Below the pieces are notes generated by a model. The model made no database searches, was not told the DNA's origin, and was given only the letters and a program-made list of their open reading frames with translations. Shown piece by piece: positions 7,513-15,555 of a DNA stretch of 64,000 bases. Within the stretch, counting starts at the first letter, position 1, and the number at the start of each line of letters is the position of its first letter. The translations under genes were made by a program, and so were the position numbers. Source of the stretch: a virus; the IMG/VR virus record IMGVR_UViG_3300010885_081999, positions 39,726-103,725 of that record. One strand, written 5' to 3'.

Positions 7513-7758
7513 TCACCACCGGCTCCCTCTACGGCCGTAACTTCCGCCTGAGCTTCCGCCCTCAAAGGGAGTCGCCTCCCCGTCCTCGAGCCACGAGTAT
7601 TCGGGGCTCTCAGCAGAGTCGAAGTACTCCTCATTGCCCTCGTCGTCCACGAGGTATAGCTCAGTGCCGCGGCGCACGATCGACTGTTCGTGCTCGAGCA
7701 GCACCTTCTGCAGTTCTTCTTTGATGATACGGCGGAGTTGTGTCGTTGTGATCTTCAT
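7513..7758 (-). CDS. N-terminal-tag protein, 81 residues
   Basis: Begins MKITTTQLRRIIKEELQKVL, followed by an acidic stretch and a Gly/Ser/Arg-rich tail (GGSSGGSYGRRGSRW). The ATG overlaps the stop of the Dps-like gene (ATGA), indicating translational coupling; an upstream in-frame start is rejected. The small size and charged tail suggest a structural or DNA-associated accessory protein (inference). Confidence 0.7.
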   Translation of the reverse strand: MKITTTQLRRIIKEELQKVLLEHEQSIVRRGTELYLVDDEGNEEYFDSAESPEYSWLEDGEATPFEGGSSGGSYGRRGSRW

Positions 7759-8309
7759 TGCGGTAGCACCCTTTGCTTCAGTAGATATACGTGTCCTTCG
7801 TGCTTGTCCTCGATGCCCTGTAGCATGTTGTCGAGGCCACGCGTCATCGTGCCGCACTCCTTAAGGAGCTCGGCGAGGTGGGACATCACCTTCAAGAAGT
7901 TCATCTCGGCGAGATACGACCGCTTCGCGAGCTCGGTGGGCTGCGGGATGGTCGACGTCATGCCGTATCCCTGGACGAGTTTCATGAGCTGTGAAGTGAC
8001 GAGGACGAGGTCCACACACGCGGTGGAGCCGAGACCGATCGACTTCTCGGCGACTGTGTCGACGTCCTCGACTGTCGCCTCGTGGATGCGCTGAAAGAGG
8101 AGGTGATCACCGTAGAAAGGATCACCCTTCGTGATCCAGTGGTGGTTCTGGTGCACCGCCGCGAGGAACTTGAGGTGGACGAGAGCCACCGAGAGCTGTG
8201 CATAGGGCGTGGATCCCCACTGTGCGACCATGTTGTCGGTCATGATGTCGAGGTTCGGCTCGACGACGATCGCCATCTCGAGAGTCTCTGAAAGCCTTCT
8301 CTTTGTCAT
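7755..8309 (-). CDS. Dps-like ferritin (DNA-protection protein family)
   Basis: 184 residues. The Dps ferroxidase pattern is clear: H57 (NHHWITKG), H69 (GDHLLFQ), D84 and E88 (EDVDTVAEKSIGLG), at the spacing of H51, H63, D78 and E82 in E. coli Dps. The residue matching D67 is Q73. Dps proteins form 12-mers that oxidise iron and bind or protect DNA. The ATG overlaps the upstream stop (TGATG). It sits in an operon with three tag proteins behind a late-type promoter motif. Confidence 0.75.
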   Translation of the reverse strand: MTKRRLSETLEMAIVVEPNLDIMTDNMVAQWGSTPYAQLSVALVHLKFLAAVHQNHHWITKGDPFYGDHLLFQRIHEATVEDVDTVAEKSIGLGSTACVDLVLVTSQLMKLVQGYGMTSTIPQPTELAKRSYLAEMNFLKVMSHLAELLKECGTMTRGLDNMLQGIEDKHEGHVYLLKQRVLPQ

Positions 8310-9457
8310 CACTTCAGCTCCAAGTTAAAGCCAACGAGGTCCACGCCAAGGGGATGAGGTCCCCACGTGATCCTGTACGGTTCGCCACGCAGCGACTGCT
8401 GGTTGTTCCAATGCGACACATAAGCGTCGAGAGCCTTCTCGGCTTTCGCATCGAAGCCACCCGGAACGGATGCCTTGACGGGCACGAGAGTCTCGGAGTT
8501 TCGGCCCTCGCCGATCCGATACTTCTTGATGCCTGCTGGAACCGTCGACTTGCGGACGGAGAATATCTTCTCCGCCTTCTCGATGTACTCTGAGGACGAG
8601 AGCGACGCCTCGAGGAGGTCTGCGACGGGATTCGCTGGTACTTCGATGACGGGCATCACGGCCTCGTCGAGGTGTGCCTCGGACCGAAGCCGGCGGACGA
8701 TCGACATCAGCGATCCTTCACCGAGGACCTCCTTGTCGCGGTCCTCGATGCACTTGTATATCGCCTTGAGAAGCTTCTCTCTGTCCACCTTCACGCCTGA
8801 AGTGGCGTAGTGCGAGGCGGAGACCCGAGTCGCGAGGATCTCTTCCCACTGTCCCTCCAGGTTGGTGCCGTATTCCTTGCACAGCTTGTGTGCGAGCCTC
8901 TCGTACCAAGTGTCGGGCAGGTCCTTCAGGGGATCGGGAGACTTGACTGCGTCGCCGAGCGGGCCGTCGCCGTACATGTCGAAGGGCTCGTCCTGGGTCT
9001 TCGGCGTCGGAAGTCCTCCTTCTGCGAGGCGCTTCTCACGGGCGATCGAACGAAGCTGATCGTCACCGGGATTCATCTTGACGGCCTCCTTCACGAGGGA
9101 GAGGGGGAGGCGGCGTGCAGCGGCACATCTCACGGAAGACGCTGCGTCTTCGAGGAGCCTGGCTGCGTGTCTCTCTGGAAGGAGACGGGCTGCGACCTTG
9201 CGGAGGACGACGGACTTGCTCGATGCCGCCTCGATGAGGACGGTGGTCTTTATCGCGGTGCGGTTGACTCCTCGTCCCGTGGACTCGAGGAGGTCGAGTT
9301 GTTCGATGGCGGCCTCTGCGACTTTCTCGCAGTTGCTTGAGACCATCACCGGAGGCCCAAATACTCTGAAAAGCTCGTCGCGAAGTGCGGTTCTGCTCTT
9401 CTCTTCTCTAATTGTGTTCTTCGCTACTCGCTGCAGCTCTTGAAGCTTCAGATGCAT
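8309..9457 (-). CDS. HEAT-like repeat protein of unknown function
   Basis: 382 residues. The N-terminal helix (LQRVAKNTIREEKSR) loosely resembles the shared tag. Residues about 80-135 contain two or three HEAT-like helical repeats (KVAARLLPE..AARLLEDAASSVRCAAARRLP). The rest is helical, with no catalytic motif recognised. AAAGGAG precedes the ATG and ATACTTA lies 20 nt upstream, so it heads the operon running to 6377. Confidence 0.7.
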   Translation of the reverse strand: MHLKLQELQRVAKNTIREEKSRTALRDELFRVFGPPVMVSSNCEKVAEAAIEQLDLLESTGRGVNRTAIKTTVLIEAASSKSVVLRKVAARLLPERHAARLLEDAASSVRCAAARRLPLSLVKEAVKMNPGDDQLRSIAREKRLAEGGLPTPKTQDEPFDMYGDGPLGDAVKSPDPLKDLPDTWYERLAHKLCKEYGTNLEGQWEEILATRVSASHYATSGVKVDREKLLKAIYKCIEDRDKEVLGEGSLMSIVRRLRSEAHLDEAVMPVIEVPANPVADLLEASLSSSEYIEKAEKIFSVRKSTVPAGIKKYRIGEGRNSETLVPVKASVPGGFDAKAEKALDAYVSHWNNQQSLRGEPYRITWGPHPLGVDLVGFNLELK

Positions 9458-9477
9458 GTTGAATAGACTCCTTTGCG

Positions 9478-9484
9478 TAAGTAT
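9478..9484 (-). promoter_or_regulatory. ATACTTA late-promoter-like motif
   Basis: Minus-strand context CGGATACTTACGC, 20 nt before the ATG at 9457, followed by the ribosome binding site AAAGGAG. Confidence 0.5.
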
Positions 9485-9505
9485 CCGACAAGGAGTAAAT
9501 CATAA

Positions 9506-9694
9506 TCACTTAGAGGACAATTTCATGTCCTTTGCCCATGCCCTGATCTTCTTCTTCGCCCAGTTGGGGACATAGACGCTGTCCTCTTCGAAGGCAGGAT
9601 CGTCCATGAGCTCCATGGTATAGGTCTCGTCAGGCTGTGATCCTCCGAAGACCTTCCTCACTGTCTCGCGTAGTTGTCCTATCGTCATCCTCAT
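9506..9694 (-). CDS. Small protein with tag-like N-terminus, 62 residues
   Basis: Begins MRMTIGQLRETVRKVF, a diverged version of the shared tag. It then has an acidic middle and ends in WAKKKIRAWAKDMKLSSK. It overlaps the upstream HNH gene by ATGA. An ATACTTA heptamer ends 6 nt before the ATG but lies inside the upstream coding region, so it may be fortuitous. Confidence 0.6.
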   Translation of the reverse strand: MRMTIGQLRETVRKVFGGSQPDETYTMELMDDPAFEEDSVYVPNWAKKKIRAWAKDMKLSSK

Positions 9695-10227
9695 GACTGG
9701 TAAGTATCGCTTCCGAAGAAAGCAGTCCAGTCGGGATGCCACGTGTGGTGAGGATTGTACTCCCAGAAGTGGAGTACGCTAGGATCTGTCGGGTTCTTTC
9801 GAAGCTGCATTCCGACCTCCGACAGCGTCCGAGACCCCTTCTTCCAGTTGCACCGCTTGCACGACGCGACGCAGTTCTTCCAGTTAGTCGGTCCGCCTCT
9901 GGATCGCGGCATGACGTGGTCGATCGTGATCGTCTTCTGGTCGAGCTTGATGCCGCAGTACTGACACTGCCAGTTGTCACGATTGAACAACACCCACTTC
10001 CTGAAGCGAGGCGCGGTGTACTTCCTGTTGACTCTCTCGAGGAGTCGAAGAGTCGCAGGCATCTCGAACGACCTCGAGGGTGAGGACACCCTCTCGTTCC
10101 ACAGACTTGGCCTCTCGCTCATCGAGATGACCTCGGCACGTCCCTTGAAGATGAGGTTGAGGGCTCTGAAGCCCGACACGAAGTTGAGAGGCGACCAATC
10201 TGCGTTGAGGAGGAGTACTCTGTTCAT
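9691..10227 (-). CDS. HNH endonuclease-family protein
   Basis: 178 residues. The C-terminal HNH domain is complete: CQYCG knuckle, ITIDHVMPRSRGG, NCVASCKRCNWKKG. The N-terminus (VLLLNADWSPLN ... IFKGRAEVI) is typical of stand-alone HNH proteins found in many bacterial and phage genomes. It lacks the YG-repeat module of the other endonucleases, so homing is less certain; roles in packaging or DNA processing are possible. It overlaps the upstream carboxypeptidase gene by ATGA. Confidence 0.85.
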   Translation of the reverse strand: MNRVLLLNADWSPLNFVSGFRALNLIFKGRAEVISMSERPSLWNERVSSPSRSFEMPATLRLLERVNRKYTAPRFRKWVLFNRDNWQCQYCGIKLDQKTITIDHVMPRSRGGPTNWKNCVASCKRCNWKKGSRTLSEVGMQLRKNPTDPSVLHFWEYNPHHTWHPDWTAFFGSDTYQS

Positions 10228-11180
10228 GACATCATCTTGAAGTCGAAGAAGACCTCGCCGGTATCCGCGTCTACGTGAGTGATGGCACCGATGGGAATCG
10301 GGCTCGTGTGAGGACCATGTGAGAAGCTGTAGCCGTACGTGCAAGGAACACCTGCACCGAAGTATTCGAGTATGACGTCCTCCACGGAGGGCACCTTGGG
10401 ATCTGTCCTGCAGTCGACGTCCTCGAACTCTCCGATCACGACGGCGGAGAGGCACGTGTAGAAGCCTGCGAGGCGAAGATGGAGAAGCTCACGTGAGATC
10501 TCTTCGCCGCCCTTGTGGACGTCCTCGATGAACAAGACCTTCCCACCGGGATCTGGCATGTATGGGGTTCCGATGAGATGCACGAAGGTGTCCATGTTGC
10601 CTCCCACGGCGATGCCGACCGCGGAGCCCGGCGACACCACCCTGGGAAAGTGAGGATTGAAGTCGAAGGGACGAGAGCCCCACACCTGATCGGACTTCAG
10701 CAGCTCCAGCGTCAGCTTGAAGGACTCAGAGTCTGCCTCGCGGATCTTCCGCCCCTTGTCGAGCCTTATCGACGGTGTCTGGGCATTGAAGCTGATGAGA
10801 CCCGATTTCGAGAGGATGCCCGTGTTGATGGCGGTGAGGTCGGACATCCCGACGAAGGCCTTGCGAGATGCACGAATCGTGTCGTAGTCGAGGTAGGGAA
10901 GGAGCGCCGCACTTCCCTCGCCGCCCACCGCGCCGATCACACCTGCGACGCTGGGATTCGAGAAGGCCCAGTTGAGCTCGTCGACCCTGTCCTTGACGGA
11001 GGCAGCATGGGCTGCCGTGGTCTTCAACGACTTGACGCAAGGACCGAGAACGGGTTCGAGTCCGCACTCTCTGATGATGTCTATGCCTGCCTGAACCTCA
11101 TCTGTGATGATAGGACCGGAAGGTGCCACGATCGCGACTCTTGAACCCGAACGCAATCGCTTAGGTGAGATGATGTTCAT
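10224..11180 (-). CDS. LD-carboxypeptidase / MccF-like peptidase (S66 family)
   Basis: 318 residues. The S66 Ser-Glu-His triad is visible: S113 in FVGMSD, E219 in LFIEDVHKGGEEI, and H288 in GYSFSHGP followed by PIPIG. The family cleaves LD-peptide bonds of murein tetrapeptides or inactivates microcin C-type aminoacyl-nucleotides. There is no signal peptide, so it acts in the cytoplasm. ATAGTTA ends 5 nt before the ATG with no ribosome binding site, suggesting a near-leaderless transcript. In a phage it could serve murein recycling or microcin immunity (inference). Confidence 0.85.
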   Translation of the reverse strand: MNIISPKRLRSGSRVAIVAPSGPIITDEVQAGIDIIRECGLEPVLGPCVKSLKTTAAHAASVKDRVDELNWAFSNPSVAGVIGAVGGEGSAALLPYLDYDTIRASRKAFVGMSDLTAINTGILSKSGLISFNAQTPSIRLDKGRKIREADSESFKLTLELLKSDQVWGSRPFDFNPHFPRVVSPGSAVGIAVGGNMDTFVHLIGTPYMPDPGGKVLFIEDVHKGGEEISRELLHLRLAGFYTCLSAVVIGEFEDVDCRTDPKVPSVEDVILEYFGAGVPCTYGYSFSHGPHTSPIPIGAITHVDADTGEVFFDFKMMS

Positions 11181-11185
11181 GTCGT

Positions 11186-11192
11186 TAACTAT
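11186..11192 (-). promoter_or_regulatory. ATAGTTA motif, 5 nt before ATG
   Basis: Minus strand GGATAGTTAACGACATGAA, nearly identical over 17 nt to the site before the gene at 63674. No Shine-Dalgarno. Confidence 0.5.
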
Positions 11193-11995
11193 CCTTGGAT
11201 CTCGACCTTTTCGTTCGAGCCGAAGCGGGTCCTCATCACGTCGATTGCATGCTGACTTTCGTCGCACACGATGAAATTTCGACCTGTCTGTAGGGCGGCG
11301 TCGGCCGTCGTGCCGCTGCCTGCGAAAGGATCCACGACGAGCTCGCCGGCGTTCGAGGATGCGAGCACTGCCCTCTTCACGAGTTTCACGGGTTTCTGAT
11401 TGGGATATCCCAAGCGTTCCTTCGAGGCGGTACCGACGATAGACATCGACCAGACATCGGTAGGTACCTGACCCTCCATTATCCTCTTCTCGGCTTCCTC
11501 ACGAGTCCGGCCGACGTACTGTAGTTCCGGGGCTGCATAGGGCACCCTATCGATGTCGCCCCAGTTGAAGGTGTGTCGACCCTTCTTCTTGACGTAGACG
11601 AGGATGTTGTCATGCTTCGTGGGCCACTTGTCCTTTCCGCGACCGCCGAAGTTATACGACCACACGACGTCGTTGAGGAAGTTCTCCATTCCGAAGATCT
11701 CGTCGCACATCACCTTCGCATAGTGGACCCAGCGCCAGTCCAGGTGAAGGTAGAGAGTTCCTGTCTCCTTGAGGACCCTGTGCATGTCTCTCAGGTGAGG
11801 CTCCAAGAAATCGAGATAATCTTCGTACTTATCACAGTATTGTATTTTGGAGACTATGTTGCCGAGTTTGCGGCGAGCCATTGTCTGCATGTCACCCGTC
11901 CCAAACGGTGGGTCGGTATAGATCATGTCGACAGAGTCGGTCTGGAGCGACTCGAGAAGCTCCGACGCCCTGCACCGACGTATCGTGCCGCTCAT
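11189..11995 (-). CDS. Adenine/cytosine-N DNA methyltransferase (beta class)
   Basis: 268 residues. Catalytic DPPF (residues 28-31) precedes the AdoMet-binding VDPFAGSGTT near the C-terminus, the order of beta-class N4-cytosine or N6-adenine methyltransferases. GYPNQKPVKL is the conserved motif just before it. It probably protects phage DNA from restriction. The ATG overlaps the stop of the second methyltransferase gene (ATGA). No cognate restriction endonuclease is seen. Confidence 0.9.
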   Translation of the reverse strand: MSGTIRRCRASELLESLQTDSVDMIYTDPPFGTGDMQTMARRKLGNIVSKIQYCDKYEDYLDFLEPHLRDMHRVLKETGTLYLHLDWRWVHYAKVMCDEIFGMENFLNDVVWSYNFGGRGKDKWPTKHDNILVYVKKKGRHTFNWGDIDRVPYAAPELQYVGRTREEAEKRIMEGQVPTDVWSMSIVGTASKERLGYPNQKPVKLVKRAVLASSNAGELVVDPFAGSGTTADAALQTGRNFIVCDESQHAIDVMRTRFGSNEKVEIQG

Positions 11996-12777
11996 CGCTT
12001 CCTCTTGCCGTTTCTCAGTGCCTCGACGGCCTCGTCGAACATCTTCGTGTCTCGCTCGACGCAGATCCAGCGCCTGTCCAGCTTCCTCGCGGCGAAGGCA
12101 GCAGTCATGGATCCTGCGAAGGGATCGAGGACCCAGTCGCCCGGGTTCGTGTTCGCCTCGATGGGAATCTCGTACACCTTCAGCGGCTTCTGTGTCGGAT
12201 GGACCTTGCCGCTGAAGATCTCCGTGGTGTCCATCCACACGTTGGTTCGACGGTAGAACTCGCTCTTCGCCGGGTATTTGGCGTTGTAGCCGGCGTAGCC
12301 TCTCTTCGTCTCGAGGTACGGCACGTTAAAGACTGCAGGCTTCTTGACGTTTCCCTTCACGAGGTAGAGTACGTCCTCCCGCGTTGCGAGGTAGTTGTGT
12401 TGAACTCCGTACGCCCTCTTCTTCGACCACGTGATGATGTTCGCCATGCGGAGAGGTGTCTCACCCTCGAGACGTGCAGCATATTCGAAAAACGGCCTGA
12501 ATCCCGGCACGCCGTAGCCACCCCAGACATAGAACGCCCCTCCGTCCACGAGAAGGTCCGTGTAGGAATTGGTCCAGCCCATCATCCAGTCGACGAAGGC
12601 CTTCTGACCCTTGTTCCACTTGTCCCATTCTTCATCGATGATGTTTCCGTAGGGAGGGTCGGTGACGACGAGGTGGGAAAGCTTGTCGCCCATTCTGGAC
12701 TTCACCTCATCGAGGACGTCCTGTTGTGTACAGTCACCGTTGATGGCGACGCCATCGTTGAAAACTTCGACTCTCAT
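11992..12777 (-). CDS. Second beta-class DNA methyltransferase
   Basis: 261 residues with DPPYG (40-44), HPTQKPLKVYE and VLDPFAGSMTAAFAA, again in beta-class order but with GS-M in place of GSGT. It is only distantly similar to its neighbour, so a different recognition site is likely. The start is the ATG at 12777 after GAGAGG; an upstream TTG is rejected. It is coupled to the first methyltransferase by ATGA. Confidence 0.9.
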   Translation of the reverse strand: MRVEVFNDGVAINGDCTQQDVLDEVKSRMGDKLSHLVVTDPPYGNIIDEEWDKWNKGQKAFVDWMMGWTNSYTDLLVDGGAFYVWGGYGVPGFRPFFEYAARLEGETPLRMANIITWSKKRAYGVQHNYLATREDVLYLVKGNVKKPAVFNVPYLETKRGYAGYNAKYPAKSEFYRRTNVWMDTTEIFSGKVHPTQKPLKVYEIPIEANTNPGDWVLDPFAGSMTAAFAARKLDRRWICVERDTKMFDEAVEALRNGKRKR

Positions 12778-12827
12778 GTGCCTCTCATCGTCATTATAGT
12801 CAACGCGGCTTCGATGTTCAGATCCTG

Positions 12828-13691
12828 TCAAGGCAGCTGGATCGTGCCAATCATGCGAGGATTTCCGTACTCCGCCCCGCCGACGTGACAGAACAAGTTC
12901 TCCTCGATCTGATCGTCGAACTGTCCGTGGGTGTGGCCACAGAACACCTCGAACCTCGTCTGAGGGTTTGCTGCAGCGACATCAGTCAATGCGTCGCCCA
13001 TCAGCTTCGAAGTGTACCACGGCATCGCCGCGGCGGAACCCGATTTCCCGTTGTGACGATGCACTTGTGGAAAAGGCGGGACATGCGTGAGGACGATCAC
13101 TATCCGATGATCGCGAGCAGCAGCAGATGCGACTTCTCTCACGTGCTCTGCGGCCTCGAACGAGGCCTTCCTGGAGATCGAGACGATGTTTCCAATGGAG
13201 AAGTTCGCTAGCGGTAGAAGACGGGCCCAGGGAAGTCCCGTGGAACCCGCATTGACGTAGTCCTCGATCTTGTGCCAGTCCGTCATGACGATGTTGGAAC
13301 GGGCGACATCTCCCCAGTAAGCATCGTACCAACCGTCGTGGCCCACCACGGCAGTGTTCTCCGTGAGCGAAACGTGTCTTTCGTTGGTGAGATACCGAAG
13401 GTTCTTGGAGTCCTTGCAAAGGGAAACGACTTCACCCCTCACTCTCTCGAAAGATCCACCGTAGAAATCGTGGTTGCCGAGGACGAAATAGATGGGTTTG
13501 TCCACGACCGAATCGAGTATCCTGAGATGGCGAACGATGTCGTTTGCCAAGGAGATGTCACCTGTCAAGAAGACGCCGTCCACGCCAGAATTCGACAGAG
13601 GACGTGCGAATTCCTCGTGGACCCGCCCGGTTTCGTTGGGACCGTCGATGAAATCGAGATGGATGTCGGTGCACCATGCGAATTTCTTCAC
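12828..13691 (-). CDS. Calcineurin-like metallophosphoesterase
   Basis: 287 residues with all family motifs: D9-x-H11 (CTDIHLD), LTGD, LGNHDF, LTHVPP and CGHTHG, which bind two metals. The family covers phosphatases, nucleases and cyclic-nucleotide phosphodiesterases; substrate unknown. It begins with GTG overlapping the upstream stop (GTGA). It belongs to a run with the methyltransferases (14173 to 11189). Confidence 0.9.
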   Translation of the reverse strand: MKKFAWCTDIHLDFIDGPNETGRVHEEFARPLSNSGVDGVFLTGDISLANDIVRHLRILDSVVDKPIYFVLGNHDFYGGSFERVRGEVVSLCKDSKNLRYLTNERHVSLTENTAVVGHDGWYDAYWGDVARSNIVMTDWHKIEDYVNAGSTGLPWARLLPLANFSIGNIVSISRKASFEAAEHVREVASAAARDHRIVIVLTHVPPFPQVHRHNGKSGSAAAMPWYTSKLMGDALTDVAAANPQTRFEVFCGHTHGQFDDQIEENLFCHVGGAEYGNPRMIGTIQLP

Positions 13692-14173
13692 TTCGTGGTT
13701 CCTGTAGTCCAGCGTTGAGCCCGCTTCTTTTCATACTCCTCACGGCAAGGAGCACAGAGGGTTCTGATCCAGCCGTCGTTGGACGACTTTCCTGGGTTGC
13801 CGCATTCCTCACAGAGCTTGTATGACATCGCCTCAGTCATTCGAATCATGCCGTGCACCTCTTCGTCAGCATATCCGACGTAGAAGCGAAGGCCTCCGAA
13901 CTTCTCCTTCACCTGTGCGGCGACGACCTGAAGGTCTTCCTCGGGCACGAGGTCTTCTTCTTTGACCTCGCCCCGGGCGTGAGCATACTTTTGTCTGCTG
14001 ATCTTTTGATCGACGTGTTGCTGGATCTGGTAACAAAGGGTGTCGATCAGGTCGTACCAGCCGTCGGCGCATGAAAATCCCCAGCACATGCAGGTCGCTT
14101 GTGGAGAACCGTTTCGGTCACGAAAGATCTTGGGATACTTCTCGCAGAGCTGTGCGTCTTTCTCGGGAGTCAT
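13688..14173 (-). CDS. Conserved phage protein with CMCWGF...GWYDLID motif
   Basis: 161 residues. The N-terminal YPKIFRDRNGS, then CMCWGFSCADGWYDLID, VKEKFGGLRFY, and a C-terminal zinc knuckle (CEECG...CAPC) make up a pattern recurring in many phage and bacterial hypothetical proteins; the function is unknown to me. The hexamer TATCAT ends 6 nt before the ATG and there is no ribosome binding site, so leaderless expression is plausible. It leads the operon through the phosphoesterase and methyltransferases. Confidence 0.8.
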   Translation of the reverse strand: MTPEKDAQLCEKYPKIFRDRNGSPQATCMCWGFSCADGWYDLIDTLCYQIQQHVDQKISRQKYAHARGEVKEEDLVPEEDLQVVAAQVKEKFGGLRFYVGYADEEVHGMIRMTEAMSYKLCEECGNPGKSSNDGWIRTLCAPCREEYEKKRAQRWTTGTTK

Positions 14174-14179
14174 AGAATC

Positions 14180-14185
14180 ATGATA
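14180..14185 (-). promoter_or_regulatory. -10-like TATCAT at leaderless spacing
   Basis: TATCAT-GATTCT-ATG: a TANNNT hexamer 6 nt before the start codon at 14173. Confidence 0.4.
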
Positions 14186-14248
14186 TACCAAACAGTGTCA
14201 GTTATACACTGAGTGAAGAAATATCGAGATCGTTGCGGCAAAACAAGA

Positions 14249-14277
14249 GTGCCTCTGAGCGGGGTACTCAGAGGCAC
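14249..14277 (-). terminator. Rho-independent terminator
   Basis: Perfect 11-bp stem (GTGCCTCTGAG / CTCAGAGGCAC), 7-nt loop, followed on the minus strand by TCTTGTTTTG. It sits directly after the stop of the 14283-15455 gene. Confidence 0.75.
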
Positions 14278-14282
14278 ATCTG

Positions 14283-15455
14283 TCAGGCAGCGATCTTAAT
14301 CGCGTCCAGATCGTCAAGTGCTGCAAGAATCTTGGCGATGGATCCCTCGTCTGCCTCGGGTCCAACTGCCTTCTTGACGTCTTCTAGCGCTGCGCCGTAT
14401 TTTTTCTTGGCTTCTTCGGCAGCTTCTTTGGCCTTTTCGTCGCTCTTGCCTATGTTCTTGAGGTCTACGCCTGCATCTTTAGCTGCCTTCTCGATAGCCT
14501 CGGGCTTCTTCTCGCCGATCTTCGCAATGACTCCTTCGAGTCCTATGTCGCCGATCTGCTTCTCGAGCTCATCCACATTTATCTTCAAGGCTTTGGCAAG
14601 GTTTTCTCTGAAGCCGTCGTACATCGCTGTCTTCTGCTGAAGACCCTTGGCAAGGTCTTCTGCCTCTTCTTTCCAATTGTGATCGTCTTCTGTCAACAAG
14701 CCTCTTCTGCCGCCGAAGCCTGCAAGCTGCTGCCACCTCTCAATGATTCTTTTCCCTCTTTCTTGAGAGGCACCGACTTCTTTCGCCGCCTTGAGCAAGT
14801 CTTTGGCGTTAGGTCTGAAGATGCCTTCCGCCACAAGATGTCCAGACTTCATCAGCGCTTGGATGACTTGCGAAGTCAACTTGACATCCGTCCCTGTTTG
14901 CTTTGAGATGGATTTAGCAAGAACTTCTGTGGCTTTTTCGGGAGTGACCTTCTTTTCTTCAGCATCAGCAAGTGCTTTGTCGGGATCTATGTTCGCTGCC
15001 TGCGCAGCGCTTCTGACAAGAGCAGGAGTCGCCTGTTCTGGCTTGCCAGGATCGATTGCTGTGCCTGGCTTTGGCCCGCCAGATTCACCCTTGTCTCCGC
15101 CCTCGCCGCCTGTGGGCTTCGCAGAAGCGACTGCGGCGGGATCCACGCCGGCACCATCCAGGACTCCTTTGAGGAATTCATTCACGACTCCTTCGTCAAC
15201 GCCTGCTTTTGACGCAACGTCCTTGAGATCCTTCACCGCCTTGGTGATGTTGTCCTTGGCAGTGGCGAAGAGCTTCTGGTTCGCTTTGTCCTTGAAGAGC
15301 TTACCAAGATCAGCACCTACTTCCATGCCGCCTCCGAGAAATGCCTTGACCTTGTCAAGGAATCCCAGCTCGAGGAGCATGTCGTACTGCCTGTTGCTGA
15401 TATTGCCTTCAAGAAGTTGCGTGTAAAGCTTGTACTTCAGTGCAGCGTTATTCAT
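14283..15455 (-). CDS. Helical, low-complexity late protein with ERWQQLAG motif
   Basis: 390 residues, Ala/Lys/Glu-rich and mostly predicted helix, with a Gly/Pro-rich linker (residues about 105-140). The motif IIERWQQLAGF near residue 247 is shared with the C-terminus of the ParB-like protein at 62345. ATACTTA lies 21 nt upstream with GAGGAAA between, and its own terminator follows, making a single-gene late unit. An internal head or scaffold-associated protein is possible (inference); no family recognised. Confidence 0.75.
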   Translation of the reverse strand: MNNAALKYKLYTQLLEGNISNRQYDMLLELGFLDKVKAFLGGGMEVGADLGKLFKDKANQKLFATAKDNITKAVKDLKDVASKAGVDEGVVNEFLKGVLDGAGVDPAAVASAKPTGGEGGDKGESGGPKPGTAIDPGKPEQATPALVRSAAQAANIDPDKALADAEEKKVTPEKATEVLAKSISKQTGTDVKLTSQVIQALMKSGHLVAEGIFRPNAKDLLKAAKEVGASQERGKRIIERWQQLAGFGGRRGLLTEDDHNWKEEAEDLAKGLQQKTAMYDGFRENLAKALKINVDELEKQIGDIGLEGVIAKIGEKKPEAIEKAAKDAGVDLKNIGKSDEKAKEAAEEAKKKYGAALEDVKKAVGPEADEGSIAKILAALDDLDAIKIAA

Positions 15456-15476
15456 TGCGTGTTTCCTCATCAGAAC

Positions 15477-15483
15477 TAAGTAT
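15477..15483 (-). promoter_or_regulatory. ATACTTA late-promoter-like motif
   Basis: Minus-strand AAGATACTTAGTT, 21 nt before the ATG at 15455. Confidence 0.5.
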
Positions 15484-15492
15484 CTTGCAATC

Positions 15493-15535
15493 AAAAAAAG
15501 AAAGCGACAGGAGTACAGAAGAGCCCCTGTCGCTT
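15493..15535 (-). terminator. Rho-independent terminator after hsp20
   Basis: 10-bp stem AAGCGACAGG / CCTGTCGCTT followed on the minus strand by TTCTTTTTTT. It ends the hsp20 unit just before the next promoter motif. Confidence 0.85.
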
Positions 15536-15555
15536 CGGTATCGTATCTGTGATTT

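Noticed and set aside
9701-9707. ATACTTA 6 nt before the gene at 9694
   Set aside because: It is within the HNH coding sequence (SDTYQS); kept only as a weak candidate and not counted as evidence for the motif.
12778-12831. TTG-started extension of the second methyltransferase
   Set aside because: The ATG at 12777 has a better ribosome binding site and the added residues lack any motif.
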